Below, piece after piece: positions 51,949 to 61,459 of a stretch of DNA of 64,000 bases. Under the pieces are notes generated by a model. That model did no database searches. It was not told the DNA's origin and was given only the letters and a program-made list of their open reading frames with translations. The stretch comes from Pseudomonadota bacterium. GTDB lineage: Bacteria > Myxococcota_A > UBA796 > CAJQPC01. The stretch covers positions 1 to 64,000 of the forward strand of contig JAAESX010000192.1 of NCBI GenBank assembly GCA_024228935.1, written 5' to 3'. The translations under genes and the position numbers were made by a program. How positions within the stretch are numbered: position 1 is the first letter of the stretch; each line of letters starts with the position of its first letter.

Positions 51949-54219
51949 TCACTCCTTGGTCGCGGTCACCTCGACCCGGTTCATCGCGCGGTCCTTGGCC
52001 ACGATGGTGACCTCGTCGAAGACACCGGGGAGGACCACCACGATGCTCTCCTCGTCGCGGCCGCGCAGGTCCACACGGTGGGCCAGCTCGGGGTGACCGA
52101 CGGGGGTCACGAGGATGCTCCGCAGGGGCTCCTCGGGCCACAGCTCGACCCGGGTCACGCCGCGGTCACTGGTGACCTCGACCTCGAGCTCGGGGGCGTG
52201 GCTGTCGATGTGCATCGTCTCGGTCCAGACCTCGGTCGAGCCGTCGGCCATCGTCACGAAGGCGCGGATGACGTACTCGCCGTCCTCGACGTCCCGCGGG
52301 ACCAGGAAGCGGTGGAACCAGCGACCGCGCAGCGCGTCCCACTCGAGCTCGACCACCGGGCCCCAGGGAAACAGCGCGATGACCTCCTGTGCGTCGGCGG
52401 GCGCCTCGATGGTCAGGAGCGGGTCACCCGGCGGCATGTAGACGCGGCTGACATCGCCGCCGACCGCCTTCATGACGTCGACGCCCTCGGGTGCCTCGGA
52501 CGGCTGGACCAGCGTGGTCATGTCGCCGTCGTTCCGCATGCGGTACTCGACCGCGACGAACGAGGTGTGGCGGGTGAGCAGCCGGTAGCTGAGCGCGGTC
52601 TCCACGATCTCATCGATCGTGTCCTGGTCCTCGCCGTGGTTCATGTGCCGCTCCAGGGCCTTGACCCGCTGGCGAGCCCAGGTACTGGCGACGGCCGTGC
52701 CGTCATCGACCGGAACGAGCGTCAGGGTCTCCTCGTACTGGCGATGGCCCTGGCGGCCACGGATGGTGACCTGGGTCAGGTCACCGTCGTACCGGCCGAC
52801 GAGCTGGAGCGGGGCGCCGGCGAACAGGTCCGGGGCGCGCTCGGGGTAGACGGCGTCGATCTCGGCGCCATGGAAGTCCAGCGTGATGTCGGTGAGGACG
52901 GGCCGCGCGATGCGGTCGTAGAACTCCTCGACCTTGCCCTCGGGCGACTCGTTCAGCAGCACGTACGTGACGTGGCCGCGGCCGATGTCGCTCATCTCGT
53001 CGAGCAGGTAGCGGTTGACGCTCGACCCGATGCCGAACGAGAAGAGCCGGGTGGGCCCGAGCTTGTCCTCGATGGCGGCCAGGATCTGGCTCTCGTTGCC
53101 GATGTACCCGTCGGTCATGAAGCAGACGATGCGCTGGCGCTCCGGGTCGTAGGGGTAGTCGAGGCTGGCCTCGATCCCGGCCATCATGTGGGTGCCGCCC
53201 ATGCCGTTCATCCCGTCGACGAACGCCAGGCCCTTCTCGATGTTCTCGGGCGTGGCCGGCAGCGGCTCGGCGGACATCTGACTCGCCGCGTCGGAGAACC
53301 GGATGACCTGGAAGCTGTCGTTGGGCAGCATGCCGCTGAGCGCCTGGCGCATCGCGTCCTTGGCCATCCCCATCGGGACGCCGTTCATCGAGCAGCTGTT
53401 GTCGACGACGAAGATGAGCTCACGGGGCACGACGTGGTCGGCGACCGGAGCCTGCTGGGGCTCGAGCGTCAGGGCGAAGTGACCGTCCTGGACGAGCAGG
53501 CTGGCCAGCGGCTGGTCGTTCTGCGGGTCGATGTTCAGGACGAAGTCCTTGTCGCCGTTCAGATCGTGCAGGCTGGTGCGGTAGCCGGTGTCGTAGCTGT
53601 CGTCGCCTTCGAGCTCCTGGACCCCGTGGGTCTGGGACCAGACCTCGCCGATGGGCATGCCCAGCTCGACGGCGACGTCGATGTCGACGGTGGCGCCGGT
53701 CGGACCGATCGAGGTCGGCGGCGTGACGGCCTCGTGGTCCTCGACCAGCGTCGCGGGAGCGAACCTCGGCCCGACGGTCATCGGGTACTCGAAGGTGTAG
53801 ACGCCGTCCTCCCAGGTCATCGGCTGGGTCATGTGGAGCGTGACCGTGATGGTCTCGTGCGGCGCGATGTTGCCGATGCTCTGGTGGAAGATGTTGTCCC
53901 GGGACTGCTCGGTGAGCGCGGCGGTCTGGCCGTTGGAGACCGCCTCTTCGTACGTGTTGCGGGCGTCCTCCTTCGTCTGGATCTCGCCCTTGATGACCCG
54001 GTCCCCCATGCGCATCTCCATGTCGTCCACGGCCGCGTCCTGGTGGAGCGGGAACGTGTAGAGCGCTTCGATGAAGTCCTCGTTCGGGTTGGAGAAGACC
54101 TGGGTGACGGTCAGCTCGGCGTACGGGCCGGTGATGAGGACGTCGACCTCGGTCTTTTCGAGAGGCAGCTCGCTCGCCGCCATGGCGCTCAGCGAGAAGG
54201 TGTGGAGGAGAAGGGTCAT
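51949..54219 (-). CDS. VIT and VWA domain secreted protein
   Basis: 756 residues from ATG 54219 (GGAG 6 nt upstream) with a signal peptide ending SAMA. VIT domain about 15-145 (ELTVTQVFSNPNEDFIEALY, FPLHQDAAVDDMEMRMGDRV). VWA domain about 265-440 with MIDAS motif VVDNSCSMNG and a second motif GGTHMMAGIE. The C-terminal part (about 560-756) is beta-rich. Resembles inter-alpha-trypsin-inhibitor-like proteins of bacteria. No sortase motif or transmembrane anchor at the end, so it is probably periplasmic or released. Confidence 0.9.
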   Translation of the reverse strand: MTLLLHTFSLSAMAASELPLEKTEVDVLITGPYAELTVTQVFSNPNEDFIEALYTFPLHQDAAVDDMEMRMGDRVIKGEIQTKEDARNTYEEAVSNGQTAALTEQSRDNIFHQSIGNIAPHETITVTLHMTQPMTWEDGVYTFEYPMTVGPRFAPATLVEDHEAVTPPTSIGPTGATVDIDVAVELGMPIGEVWSQTHGVQELEGDDSYDTGYRTSLHDLNGDKDFVLNIDPQNDQPLASLLVQDGHFALTLEPQQAPVADHVVPRELIFVVDNSCSMNGVPMGMAKDAMRQALSGMLPNDSFQVIRFSDAASQMSAEPLPATPENIEKGLAFVDGMNGMGGTHMMAGIEASLDYPYDPERQRIVCFMTDGYIGNESQILAAIEDKLGPTRLFSFGIGSSVNRYLLDEMSDIGRGHVTYVLLNESPEGKVEEFYDRIARPVLTDITLDFHGAEIDAVYPERAPDLFAGAPLQLVGRYDGDLTQVTIRGRQGHRQYEETLTLVPVDDGTAVASTWARQRVKALERHMNHGEDQDTIDEIVETALSYRLLTRHTSFVAVEYRMRNDGDMTTLVQPSEAPEGVDVMKAVGGDVSRVYMPPGDPLLTIEAPADAQEVIALFPWGPVVELEWDALRGRWFHRFLVPRDVEDGEYVIRAFVTMADGSTEVWTETMHIDSHAPELEVEVTSDRGVTRVELWPEEPLRSILVTPVGHPELAHRVDLRGRDEESIVVVLPGVFDEVTIVAKDRAMNRVEVTATKE

Positions 54220-54480
54220 GGTTGCTCCGCTGCAAGGTGGCGACTGGAGCAAGCGCAAGGGCCGTGCCAGGGATTCGGCCGGGTTTTCGAGGCCGCATCC
54301 ATCGATCGTGGATCCGGGACGGTCGATCGGTAGATGACGGCATGTCCGGCCAGGGACCCGCGCTTCGGCCTGGGATGACAGCGTGTCCGAGACACCCCGC
54401 GAGAGAACCGCAGGAGGGCGCGCACAGGCAGGCACGGCGCTTGCTTCAGAGGCCCTCGAAGCCGTTAGAGGACGCCCGAA

Positions 54481-55491
54481 ATGCTGCTGTTCACGCTCAT
54501 CGCCTGCCCCAAGCCCGTCGACATCGAGGGCCCGCCCGTGCCCGTCGGGCTCCCGGTGGTGCCGGCGCCGGTCGCCCCCGTGTACACGCGCGCTCCGGGC
54601 ATCCCGAGCGACGAGCTCGTGCGCTGGGCCATCGGCCCCAGCTCAGGATCGCAGTACGACGAGACCCTGGCCGGAGCCGCCGCGGCGCTGGCCTTCATCC
54701 ACGACGAGCACGACGCCGTCGACGAGGCCGCCATCCGCTGGGCCCTGTTCCGGGCCGGCTGGCCGTATGGCTTCCAGACGGTGGACCTGGTCACGGTCCC
54801 AGCCGACACGACGCCCGATGCGCTGATCACCACCGCGCGCGCCGCGCCCGAGGGCACCCCCGTCGGACTGGCGCGAGTCCGCGACGATGACGGCGACACC
54901 TGGGTCCTCATCGTCGGAGACGTGGCCGCGGACCTACCGCCGTTCGACCGCGAGGCCGAGGTCGGTGAAGGGCTGGACCTGGGCGTCACCCAGCGGGCCC
55001 TGGCGCCCGGCGGCGACCTGGTCGAGGGCGCGTTCGTCTACGGCGAGCCCGGCGAGTGGGTCATCGAGGCCTCGGGCGACGACTGGCTCGTCAGCGTCCC
55101 GGTCTACGTCGGCGAGAGCACGCCCGAGGACGGACCGTTCATCGCGGTCGACACGCTGCGACCCAGCGTCGAGCAGGCCGAGGTGGGGGCCGAGGGCAAG
55201 GTCAACGTCCTGCGTGACCTGCTGGGAGCCGATGACCTCGAGGTCGACCCTGTTCTGAGCTCGCTGGCCCGCTCGGCCGCTGACGCCGGGGCGTTCGAGC
55301 CCTCGACGGTCTACGACAGCTCGGCCGTCGCCATCAGCTGTACCGGACAGACCGTCCAAGGCTGCCTGGACCGGACCTTCTGGTCCATCGACTCGCGGGC
55401 GCTGCTCGCAAACCCGGAGCACACGCACATGGGCATCGCCGCACGCTGGACGACGGACGGGCTCCGGCTCTGGGTGATCCTTGCTGGCTGA
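54481..55491 (+). CDS. Secreted lipoprotein with degenerate CAP-like domain
   Basis: 336 residues, MLLFTLIAC with Cys9, then a Pro/Val-rich linker. The C-terminal 110 residues (VNVLRDLLGADDLEVDPVLS, then HTHMGIAARWTTDGLRLWVI) follow the outline of a CAP/SCP domain, but the central His/Glu cluster is missing. The next gene has a complete CAP domain and starts inside this one (11-bp overlap), so they are paralogous partners. Confidence 0.6.
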   Translation: MLLFTLIACPKPVDIEGPPVPVGLPVVPAPVAPVYTRAPGIPSDELVRWAIGPSSGSQYDETLAGAAAALAFIHDEHDAVDEAAIRWALFRAGWPYGFQTVDLVTVPADTTPDALITTARAAPEGTPVGLARVRDDDGDTWVLIVGDVAADLPPFDREAEVGEGLDLGVTQRALAPGGDLVEGAFVYGEPGEWVIEASGDDWLVSVPVYVGESTPEDGPFIAVDTLRPSVEQAEVGAEGKVNVLRDLLGADDLEVDPVLSSLARSAADAGAFEPSTVYDSSAVAISCTGQTVQGCLDRTFWSIDSRALLANPEHTHMGIAARWTTDGLRLWVILAG

Positions 55492-56650
55492 AGCGCTCCT
55501 GCTCCTGGCGTGCAAGGCGCCGCCCGAGGTGGCCGTCGACCGCGACCAGGGCATGGTCCGGTTCCGGCCCGTCCCCGCGCCCACGAGCGAGATCGCGCTC
55601 ACGCTGGTGGACCGCGTCCCCGGCGCGACCTGGGACGCCGGCCTGGCTCGAGCGACCGAGCTGCTGGTCGCGGGGGCCGTCGACCCGGCCTCGCGCCTGA
55701 CCCCGATGGCCCAGGCCTCGGCGCTGTCGCTCGGGGGCTACCCCGGCCAGGCACAGTTCGGGCGCGAGCTGAACGGGGGCGCGTTCCCTGACGACCTGGT
55801 CCAGCAGATGACCGAGTTCGCCATCGCCGGCGAGGGGGAGATCGACGTCGCGCTGAAGAAGCGCTCGTATGCCGACGGCACGACGCTCTGGGTCGCCGCC
55901 ATAAGCCGCAGGACGGTGCTCCTCGACCCCACCCCTCGGGACGTCGCCCTGGACGACTCGATGCCGGTCACGATCGAGCAGATCCACGGCGACGCCGAGC
56001 TGGTCATGTACGTGGCTCGACCCGACGGCCACATCGACAGCTGGCCGATCGAGACCCTGGTCGGGCGCTGGCTGACCGAGTTCCACGTCCCCGGCGAGTA
56101 CCGGGCCGAGGTCGTCGCGAACTCGGGAACGAGCAGCTCGGTCGTGCTGCTCTGGTCCTTCTTCGTCGAGGCCGAACCCAAGCCCATCGGCACGCTGCCC
56201 GTCGCCGAGCTGGGCTCGAGCGTAGCGGCCGCCGACGCCCTGTACGAGGCCCTGAACACCACGCGGGTCGAGCAGGGCCTCTCGGAGCTCGAGCGCTTCG
56301 AGCCGTTCGAGCCGCTGGCGCGCGAGCACGCCGCGTACATGGCCCACACGGGTCGCGTCGGACACGTCCTGCCCGGCACCACCGACGGGGTCGCCGCCCG
56401 CGCTGGACGCACCCACATGCCGATGGCCGACCACCACGAGAACGTCGCCACGGCGCTGACCTGGGAGGACGCCCACGACATGGTGTGGCTCTCGCCCGGA
56501 CACCGGAAGAACCTGCTGTGCGAGCCGTGCACGCATGTGAGCATCGGCACCGCGACGGGGATGAACCACCGCGCTCCCCAGCTCTACGTCACGTGGGAGC
56601 TGCTGGCCTTCCCGAACGGCGAGCCGCAGCCGCTGACCCCGAAGCCCTGA
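55481..56650 (+). CDS. CAP/SCP-domain lipoprotein
   Basis: 389 residues from TTG 55481, reading MLAEALLLLAC with Cys11. Residues about 255-380 form a bacterial CAP domain: LYEALNTTRVEQGLSELERF, HAAYMAHTGRVGH, HHENVATALTWEDAHDMVWL, then SPGHRKNLL and VSIGTATGMN. The His/Glu cavity residues are present. CAP proteins often bind lipids or sugars; a function here is unknown. The N-terminal half (about 20-230) is unrecognised. Confidence 0.8.
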   Translation: MLAEALLLLACKAPPEVAVDRDQGMVRFRPVPAPTSEIALTLVDRVPGATWDAGLARATELLVAGAVDPASRLTPMAQASALSLGGYPGQAQFGRELNGGAFPDDLVQQMTEFAIAGEGEIDVALKKRSYADGTTLWVAAISRRTVLLDPTPRDVALDDSMPVTIEQIHGDAELVMYVARPDGHIDSWPIETLVGRWLTEFHVPGEYRAEVVANSGTSSSVVLLWSFFVEAEPKPIGTLPVAELGSSVAAADALYEALNTTRVEQGLSELERFEPFEPLAREHAAYMAHTGRVGHVLPGTTDGVAARAGRTHMPMADHHENVATALTWEDAHDMVWLSPGHRKNLLCEPCTHVSIGTATGMNHRAPQLYVTWELLAFPNGEPQPLTPKP

Positions 56651-56689
56651 CGCAACGGAGGGCCCCTCTGCGGGCTACGTTGGCCACCC

Positions 56690-58045
56690 ATGCGCATCCT
56701 CCTCGTCCAGGCCTTCACGGCCCTCGATCTCGAGCTCGTCTTCCCCATCGGCCTGTCCTACCTGGCCGAACAACTGCGGGATCACGACGTCGAGATCTTC
56801 GACGTCAACCTGCACCGGGACGAGGCCGATCCGTACGCCTTCCTGGGCGCCAAGGTCCGCGAGTTCGCGCCCGATGTCGTCGGCATCAGCCTGCGGAACA
56901 TCAAGGTCGCCACGCCCGGCCTGCACTCGGACGACTTCGAGCCCCAGCAGAAGAGCGTCCGCATCATCCGGGACAACGCCCCCCACGCGAAGATCATCGC
57001 CGGCGGCACGGCGTTCTCGCTCTACAGCGAGATCTTCATGAAGAAGCTCCCCGAGCTCGACATGGGGATGTGGGGCGAGGGCGAGGAGCGCTTCCCTCGC
57101 TTGCTCGCGCAGCTCGACAAGCCGTCCTCGGTGAAGGGGATGTGGACCCGCGGCGCCGACAACGAGCCGGTGTACTCGGGGCAGCCGGGCACCTACAACT
57201 TCCGGGACAACGGCCACTACCGGAAGGACCTCATCGACTTCCAGCCGTACGCGAAGTCGAGCTTCGTCAGCGTCGGCGTCCAGAGCAAGCGGGGCTGCGC
57301 GCTGCACTGCATCCACTGCTCGGACACCTACCTGCTGGGGAACGCCGTCCGGCGCCGCACCCCCAAGGACGTGGTCGACGAGATGCAGTTCCTGGTCGAG
57401 GAGCGCCACGTCCCGCAGCTCTTCTTCTGCGACCAGATCTTCAACATCCCCGTCCAGCACAGCATCGACATCTGCAAGGAGATCGTCGACCGCGGCCTCG
57501 AGGTGCGCTGGTCGGCCTGGTTCAACGAGCGCGAGAACACGCTCCCCGACGAGCTGCTCGTCTGGCTCAAGCGCGCCGGCTGCGGGCTCCTGTCGTTCAG
57601 CCCGGACCACGTCGACGACCGGATGCTGAAGAACCTGGACAAGAACTTCCGCTACAAGGACCTCGTCTACACGTACCAGGCGGCCAAGAAGCACGGCCTG
57701 GACGTCGAGTACAGCTTCTTCCTGAACGCTCCCGGCGAGGACTGGCGCAGTCTGTACAACCTGCTCGAGTTCGTCGCGAAGGCGAAGCTCCACTGCGGCG
57801 GCAACTTCCGGATGTTCACGCTCCTGATGATGCAGCCCATCCGCATCTACCCGCACAGCCGGCTGCACAAGCTGGCCATCGAGACAGGCCTGATCGACAA
57901 GGACGCCGACCTGATCGAGGGTCAGTTCTGGAACCCGGGCGGCCTGAGCTATGCGGTGGCCGGCATCCAGGCCGGCGCCCAGGCCGCGTACAAGGCGCGC
58001 AAGCACTACCAGAACCTGATCGGCAACCCGACCGCCACCGTCTGA
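56690..58045 (+). CDS. B12-binding-type radical SAM protein
   Basis: 451 residues. N-terminal cobalamin-binding-like Rossmann domain (about 1-140; VFPIGLSYLAEQLRDHDVEI, GGTAFSLYSEIF). Radical SAM domain (about 185-400) with the cluster motif KRGCALHCIHC (CxxxCxxC), then GNAVRRRTPKDVVDEMQFLV. B12-dependent methyltransferase or cyclase reactions are typical, but the substrate is unknown. No DxHxxG cobalamin His motif is visible, so B12 binding may be base-off or lost. It overlaps the next lipoprotein by one base. Confidence 0.85.
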   Translation: MRILLVQAFTALDLELVFPIGLSYLAEQLRDHDVEIFDVNLHRDEADPYAFLGAKVREFAPDVVGISLRNIKVATPGLHSDDFEPQQKSVRIIRDNAPHAKIIAGGTAFSLYSEIFMKKLPELDMGMWGEGEERFPRLLAQLDKPSSVKGMWTRGADNEPVYSGQPGTYNFRDNGHYRKDLIDFQPYAKSSFVSVGVQSKRGCALHCIHCSDTYLLGNAVRRRTPKDVVDEMQFLVEERHVPQLFFCDQIFNIPVQHSIDICKEIVDRGLEVRWSAWFNERENTLPDELLVWLKRAGCGLLSFSPDHVDDRMLKNLDKNFRYKDLVYTYQAAKKHGLDVEYSFFLNAPGEDWRSLYNLLEFVAKAKLHCGGNFRMFTLLMMQPIRIYPHSRLHKLAIETGLIDKDADLIEGQFWNPGGLSYAVAGIQAGAQAAYKARKHYQNLIGNPTATV

Positions 58046-59004
58046 TGTTCCTGCTGCTGGCCTGCGTCCGGACGGCGTACGTCGGCGACTCGACCGACAA
58101 CACCGGGCCGCTGGACTCGGCAGCCGACAGCGCGACGGACTCGGCGGAGACCTGCCCGTTGGCCGTCCCAGCCGCCCAGACGCTGACCGCACCCGTGGCC
58201 GGCGAGCCGAGCTTCCCCTTCGCCCTGCCCAGCTCGAGCTGGGCGCTGGCGACAGCGCATGCCGCCCGACAGGTCGAGGCATCCGGGAGCCGGCCGTTGC
58301 CCGCCTCCTACTGGCTCGCGCTGGGCATGGAGCGGACCCTGCTGAGCTGCGGGGAATACGGCGACCCCTGGTCCAGCGCCTCGACGAGCCAGGGCTGCAT
58401 GGAGCTCTACCAGGACATCCACTGGGTCCAGCTGGACCGGCTCCACCCGGACTGGTTCGTCTACGCCGAGTTCGCTGACCAGATCTCGCCGGCCGAGGAC
58501 GACGACAAGGCGGTGGCCGGGGTCCACGCCGCCGCCTGGCAGCTGACCGCGATCCTGCCCGTCGTCGAGCACGACGACCTGGGTGGCTGGATCGACGCCG
58601 CGGACGACGTCGCCTGGTACGAGCTGGCCGCGATCGTCCACGTCCACACGCCCTGGTCCCACTACGTGCCGGACGCCCTGGCCTGCCCCGACGACCCCGG
58701 CGGCTGCTCGGGCGCCCCGGACGCCGAGGACATCGGCGCGCTGGCCGCCGAGCTGCACGCGAGCACCACAGAGGCGTGCTACGACGAGCCGCTGACCGCG
58801 GCCGACATCGAGGCCTACGTCGCCGCCTTGGAGGTCCTGTGGCCCACGCTGGACTGGGAGAGCACGCGGGACGCTCTTCCCGCCGCCGGGACCTTCCAGG
58901 ACACGGCGCCGGCGGTGCTGGACGCCATCGACACGCACGCCGGGGTGCGGCTGCACTGTCCCGGGCCGGAGCTCTCGTCGTTCTATGGAGTGGACTGTCT
59001 GTAG
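58045..59004 (+). CDS. Secreted lipoprotein, function unknown
   Basis: 319 residues, MFLLLAC with Cys7, the shortest of its kind here. A Ser/Thr/Asp linker (DSTDNTGPLDSAADSATDSA) is followed by a globular domain (about 60-319) rich in Trp and His (HAAAWQLTAILPVVEHDDLG) with paired Cys. No family recognised. Coupled to the radical SAM gene (TGATG), so it may carry or receive that enzyme's product. Confidence 0.7.
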   Translation: MFLLLACVRTAYVGDSTDNTGPLDSAADSATDSAETCPLAVPAAQTLTAPVAGEPSFPFALPSSSWALATAHAARQVEASGSRPLPASYWLALGMERTLLSCGEYGDPWSSASTSQGCMELYQDIHWVQLDRLHPDWFVYAEFADQISPAEDDDKAVAGVHAAAWQLTAILPVVEHDDLGGWIDAADDVAWYELAAIVHVHTPWSHYVPDALACPDDPGGCSGAPDAEDIGALAAELHASTTEACYDEPLTAADIEAYVAALEVLWPTLDWESTRDALPAAGTFQDTAPAVLDAIDTHAGVRLHCPGPELSSFYGVDCL

Positions 59005-59801
59005 CGCACGCGGCCGACGTCACGGTGCTGACGCTCGGCGACGACCGGGCCTTCGTCGAGGAGCTGGTGCTGGCCGGGGTGGACGGCGAGATCATTCCCG
59101 CGCCCGAAGGCTTCGCGACGATGTCCCTTCCGCAGCAGCTCGACGGGCTGGACGGCCAGGTGGTCTGGCAGCCCCAGGCTGGCGCCGCCCAGGTCGTCTG
59201 GGTGCTCGAGCACCGCAGCGTGACGCGCCTGGTCGAGGTCGAGCCCGGTCCGGGGGCCGATGCCCAGCTGGCGCTGCTGGTGTTCGAGCTGCTGGAGACC
59301 GAGGTGGTGGAGACGGAGGTGGCGGAGACCGCCCTCGAACCGGAGCCGGAGCCGGAGTCCCCGCCGGCCCCCATCCATCGGCACACGCTGGTCGGCGTCG
59401 GCCCAGCCTGGTCCAAGGGCGGGGCTCGAGGGAGTCTCGAGTACGCGTCCTGGACGGACCGACGACCCGGCGGCGTGTTGAGGGTCGAGGTGGGCCCCCA
59501 GCTGCAGCGGTCGGCGATCGGCGTGACCTGGTCCCCCTTCGACCTGCGGGTGTCCCCGCGCGCCAGCTTCGAGCTCGGCGCGACCCGACTGAGTCGCCAG
59601 GGCTACGCGGTGCTCCACCCCACCGTGCACGCCCGCGTGAGCGCCGACGCCCGGCTCGGCGCCGTCTGGCTCGCACCGTCCGTGACCTGGAACCCCGTCC
59701 GGGATCAGCTCGTCGAGCGCCCGGACACCCTGCTCGTCGACACCGGCCGCGTGGAGATTGGGCTGACCGTCGGATGGGCGCGAAAGGTCCCCCAGCTCTG
59801 A
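58956..59801 (+). CDS. Probable outer-membrane or periplasmic protein preceding ECF sigma
   Basis: About 281 residues if it starts at CTG 58956, which gives a good signal peptide (LSRAGALVVLWSGLSVAHAA). No ATG, GTG or TTG lies in a useful place. N-terminal part about 20-110, then a Glu/Pro-rich hinge (about 110-135; EVVETEVAETALEPEPEPES), then alternating beta-strand sequence (about 145-281; GVLRVEVGPQLQRSAIGVTW, VEIGLTVGWARK), consistent with a small beta-barrel. It overlaps the preceding lipoprotein by 49 bp, and its stop lies 4 bp before the sigma gene. Confidence 0.6.
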   Translation: MSRAGALVVLWSGLSVAHAADVTVLTLGDDRAFVEELVLAGVDGEIIPAPEGFATMSLPQQLDGLDGQVVWQPQAGAAQVVWVLEHRSVTRLVEVEPGPGADAQLALLVFELLETEVVETEVAETALEPEPEPESPPAPIHRHTLVGVGPAWSKGGARGSLEYASWTDRRPGGVLRVEVGPQLQRSAIGVTWSPFDLRVSPRASFELGATRLSRQGYAVLHPTVHARVSADARLGAVWLAPSVTWNPVRDQLVERPDTLLVDTGRVEIGLTVGWARKVPQL

Positions 59802-59805
59802 TCGC

Positions 59806-60348
59806 ATGAGTGAGGGAATGACCGACGCTGACTGCATGCGAGCCCTGGCCACCGGGGACCTGTCCGCGCTCGCTCCGCTGCACGACCGCCACGCCCAGGC
59901 CATCCGCTCCTTGCTCCTTCGACTCGACAGCCAGCTCGCCCACGAGAGCGCCGAGGACCTCTGCCAGGAGGTCTTCCTGACGCTGGCCGACAAAGCCGGG
60001 CGCTACCAGGAACAGGGCAAGCTCCGATCGTTCCTGTTCGGCATCGCCGTCCGGCAGGCCCGTTCCGCGCGGCGACGACGGGCGTGGCGCAACGTGCTGC
60101 ACTTCCGCCAGGGGGATGCGTCCGCGGGGGTGGCGCTGCGAGCGGACCGGCCGGACGCTCGAGCGGAGGCCCGGATGGAGGTCCAGCGCGCGCTGGACGG
60201 TCTGTCCGCGAACCACCGTGAGATCCTGGTGCTGGCGGTCGTCGAGGGGCTGCCCGGCGCCGAGGTCGCCGCCGCCCTGGACATCAGCGAGAACGCCGTG
60301 TGGACCCGCCTTCATCGCGCCAGGAAGGCGCTCGGGGAGCGACTGTGA
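59806..60348 (+). CDS. ECF-type RNA polymerase sigma factor
   Basis: 180 residues. Region 2: LAPLHDRHAQAIRSLLLRLD, ESAEDLCQEVFLTLADKAGR and SFLFGIAVRQARSARRRRAW. Region 4: LSANHREILVLAVVEGLPGA and NAVWTRLHRARKAL. Typical length. Coupled to the following FecR-like gene (GTGA), which is probably its anti-sigma regulator, and preceded by a secreted protein that may be its input. Confidence 0.93.
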   Translation: MSEGMTDADCMRALATGDLSALAPLHDRHAQAIRSLLLRLDSQLAHESAEDLCQEVFLTLADKAGRYQEQGKLRSFLFGIAVRQARSARRRRAWRNVLHFRQGDASAGVALRADRPDARAEARMEVQRALDGLSANHREILVLAVVEGLPGAEVAAALDISENAVWTRLHRARKALGERL

Positions 60349-61427
60349 CCGACCACGATCCGCGCCTGGAGGACTGGGGACGAGGCCGCGCCGGCCGCGC
60401 GCCGACCGCGCAGGAGTCGAGCCGCCTCGTAGCCGCTGCCCAGGCGCGGCGAATGCGACGACGCGTCGGTGTCGGCGCGGTGATCGCGCTGGCCGCGGGC
60501 CTGGTGTTGTGGGTCGCGCGATCGGAACAGCCCGCTCCCGTCGAGGTGGTCGAGGTGGTCGAGGACGCGCCGGCGCCCATCGTCTTGTTCCAGACGGGTG
60601 AGGTCGCGCTGGGTGCCACGCATGTGAGGGCCGACGACCGGGTGCTGTTCGAACACGACGGCCACACCGTGGGCCTGCACGGTGCACTGGACCTCGAGAC
60701 CTGGACGCTCGAGCACGGGCACATCGCGCTCGACACCACGACGCCGTTCGCGCTTCGACTGGGCGACGTGGAGCTCCACGGCCAGGACGCGCGCCTCGAG
60801 GCCACGTTCGACGGCACGCTGCGCCTGTTCGTCGAGCGGGGCCTCGTGCGCCTTCGGCGAGGCGACGCCTGGGTCGAAGTGACCGCCGGGTGGCCCGATG
60901 GCCAGATCCGGGAGCGCCTCGACGAGCTGCTCCACCAAGGCGTCTGGACGCCCCCGGAGCCCGAGACGCCCGTCATCGTCGCGGCGCCACCCATCGACCT
61001 GGCGGAGCTCCGAAGCCGCCTCGTGTTCGGGGACGAGTCGGTCCACGGCGAGCTGACAGACCATCTGGCCCGCTCGCCGAGCGACGCCGAGGCCTGGGCG
61101 CTGCTCGCCAAGGCCGAACGGATGCGCGGAGATGGGACGGCCGAGCTCGCGGCCTGGACGGCCATCACCGAGCTCCCTCGCGGCGCCCACACCGCCACCG
61201 CGCGGTTCGAGGTCGGACGCCTGGCCGACGACGCCGAGGCCGTCCGGCAGCTGCGGGCGCTGCTCGATGATGGGGCGGGAGCGCTCGAACCCGAAGCCCG
61301 CCTGGAGCTCGGACGACGCCTGCTCGCCCAGGCCGACCCCGCCGCCAGCGCGGTCCTGGACGAGCTGATCGCATCCTTCCCCGGGACCGCTGCCGCCACC
61401 GCTGCAGAGAAACTCCGCCAGCCGTGA
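60345..61427 (+). CDS. FecR-like membrane regulator with TPR-like C-terminus
   Basis: 360 residues, GTG start overlapping the sigma stop. Cytoplasmic segment (about 1-38), one membrane helix (about 40-58), a FecR-type beta domain (about 75-185; VLFEHDGHTVGLHGALDLET, DARLEATFDGTLRLFVERGL), then helical repeats (about 225-360; DAEAWALLAKAERMRGD). Probable anti-sigma partner of the adjacent ECF factor. Confidence 0.8.
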   Translation: MTDHDPRLEDWGRGRAGRAPTAQESSRLVAAAQARRMRRRVGVGAVIALAAGLVLWVARSEQPAPVEVVEVVEDAPAPIVLFQTGEVALGATHVRADDRVLFEHDGHTVGLHGALDLETWTLEHGHIALDTTTPFALRLGDVELHGQDARLEATFDGTLRLFVERGLVRLRRGDAWVEVTAGWPDGQIRERLDELLHQGVWTPPEPETPVIVAAPPIDLAELRSRLVFGDESVHGELTDHLARSPSDAEAWALLAKAERMRGDGTAELAAWTAITELPRGAHTATARFEVGRLADDAEAVRQLRALLDDGAGALEPEARLELGRRLLAQADPAASAVLDELIASFPGTAAATAAEKLRQP

Positions 61428-61459
61428 AAGGTCCGTGCCCGGTCGCGACATGACCGGTC

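Noticed and set aside
56675..59416. Long - strand frame of 913 residues
   Set aside because: Antisense to three supported + strand genes, with skewed composition and no motifs.
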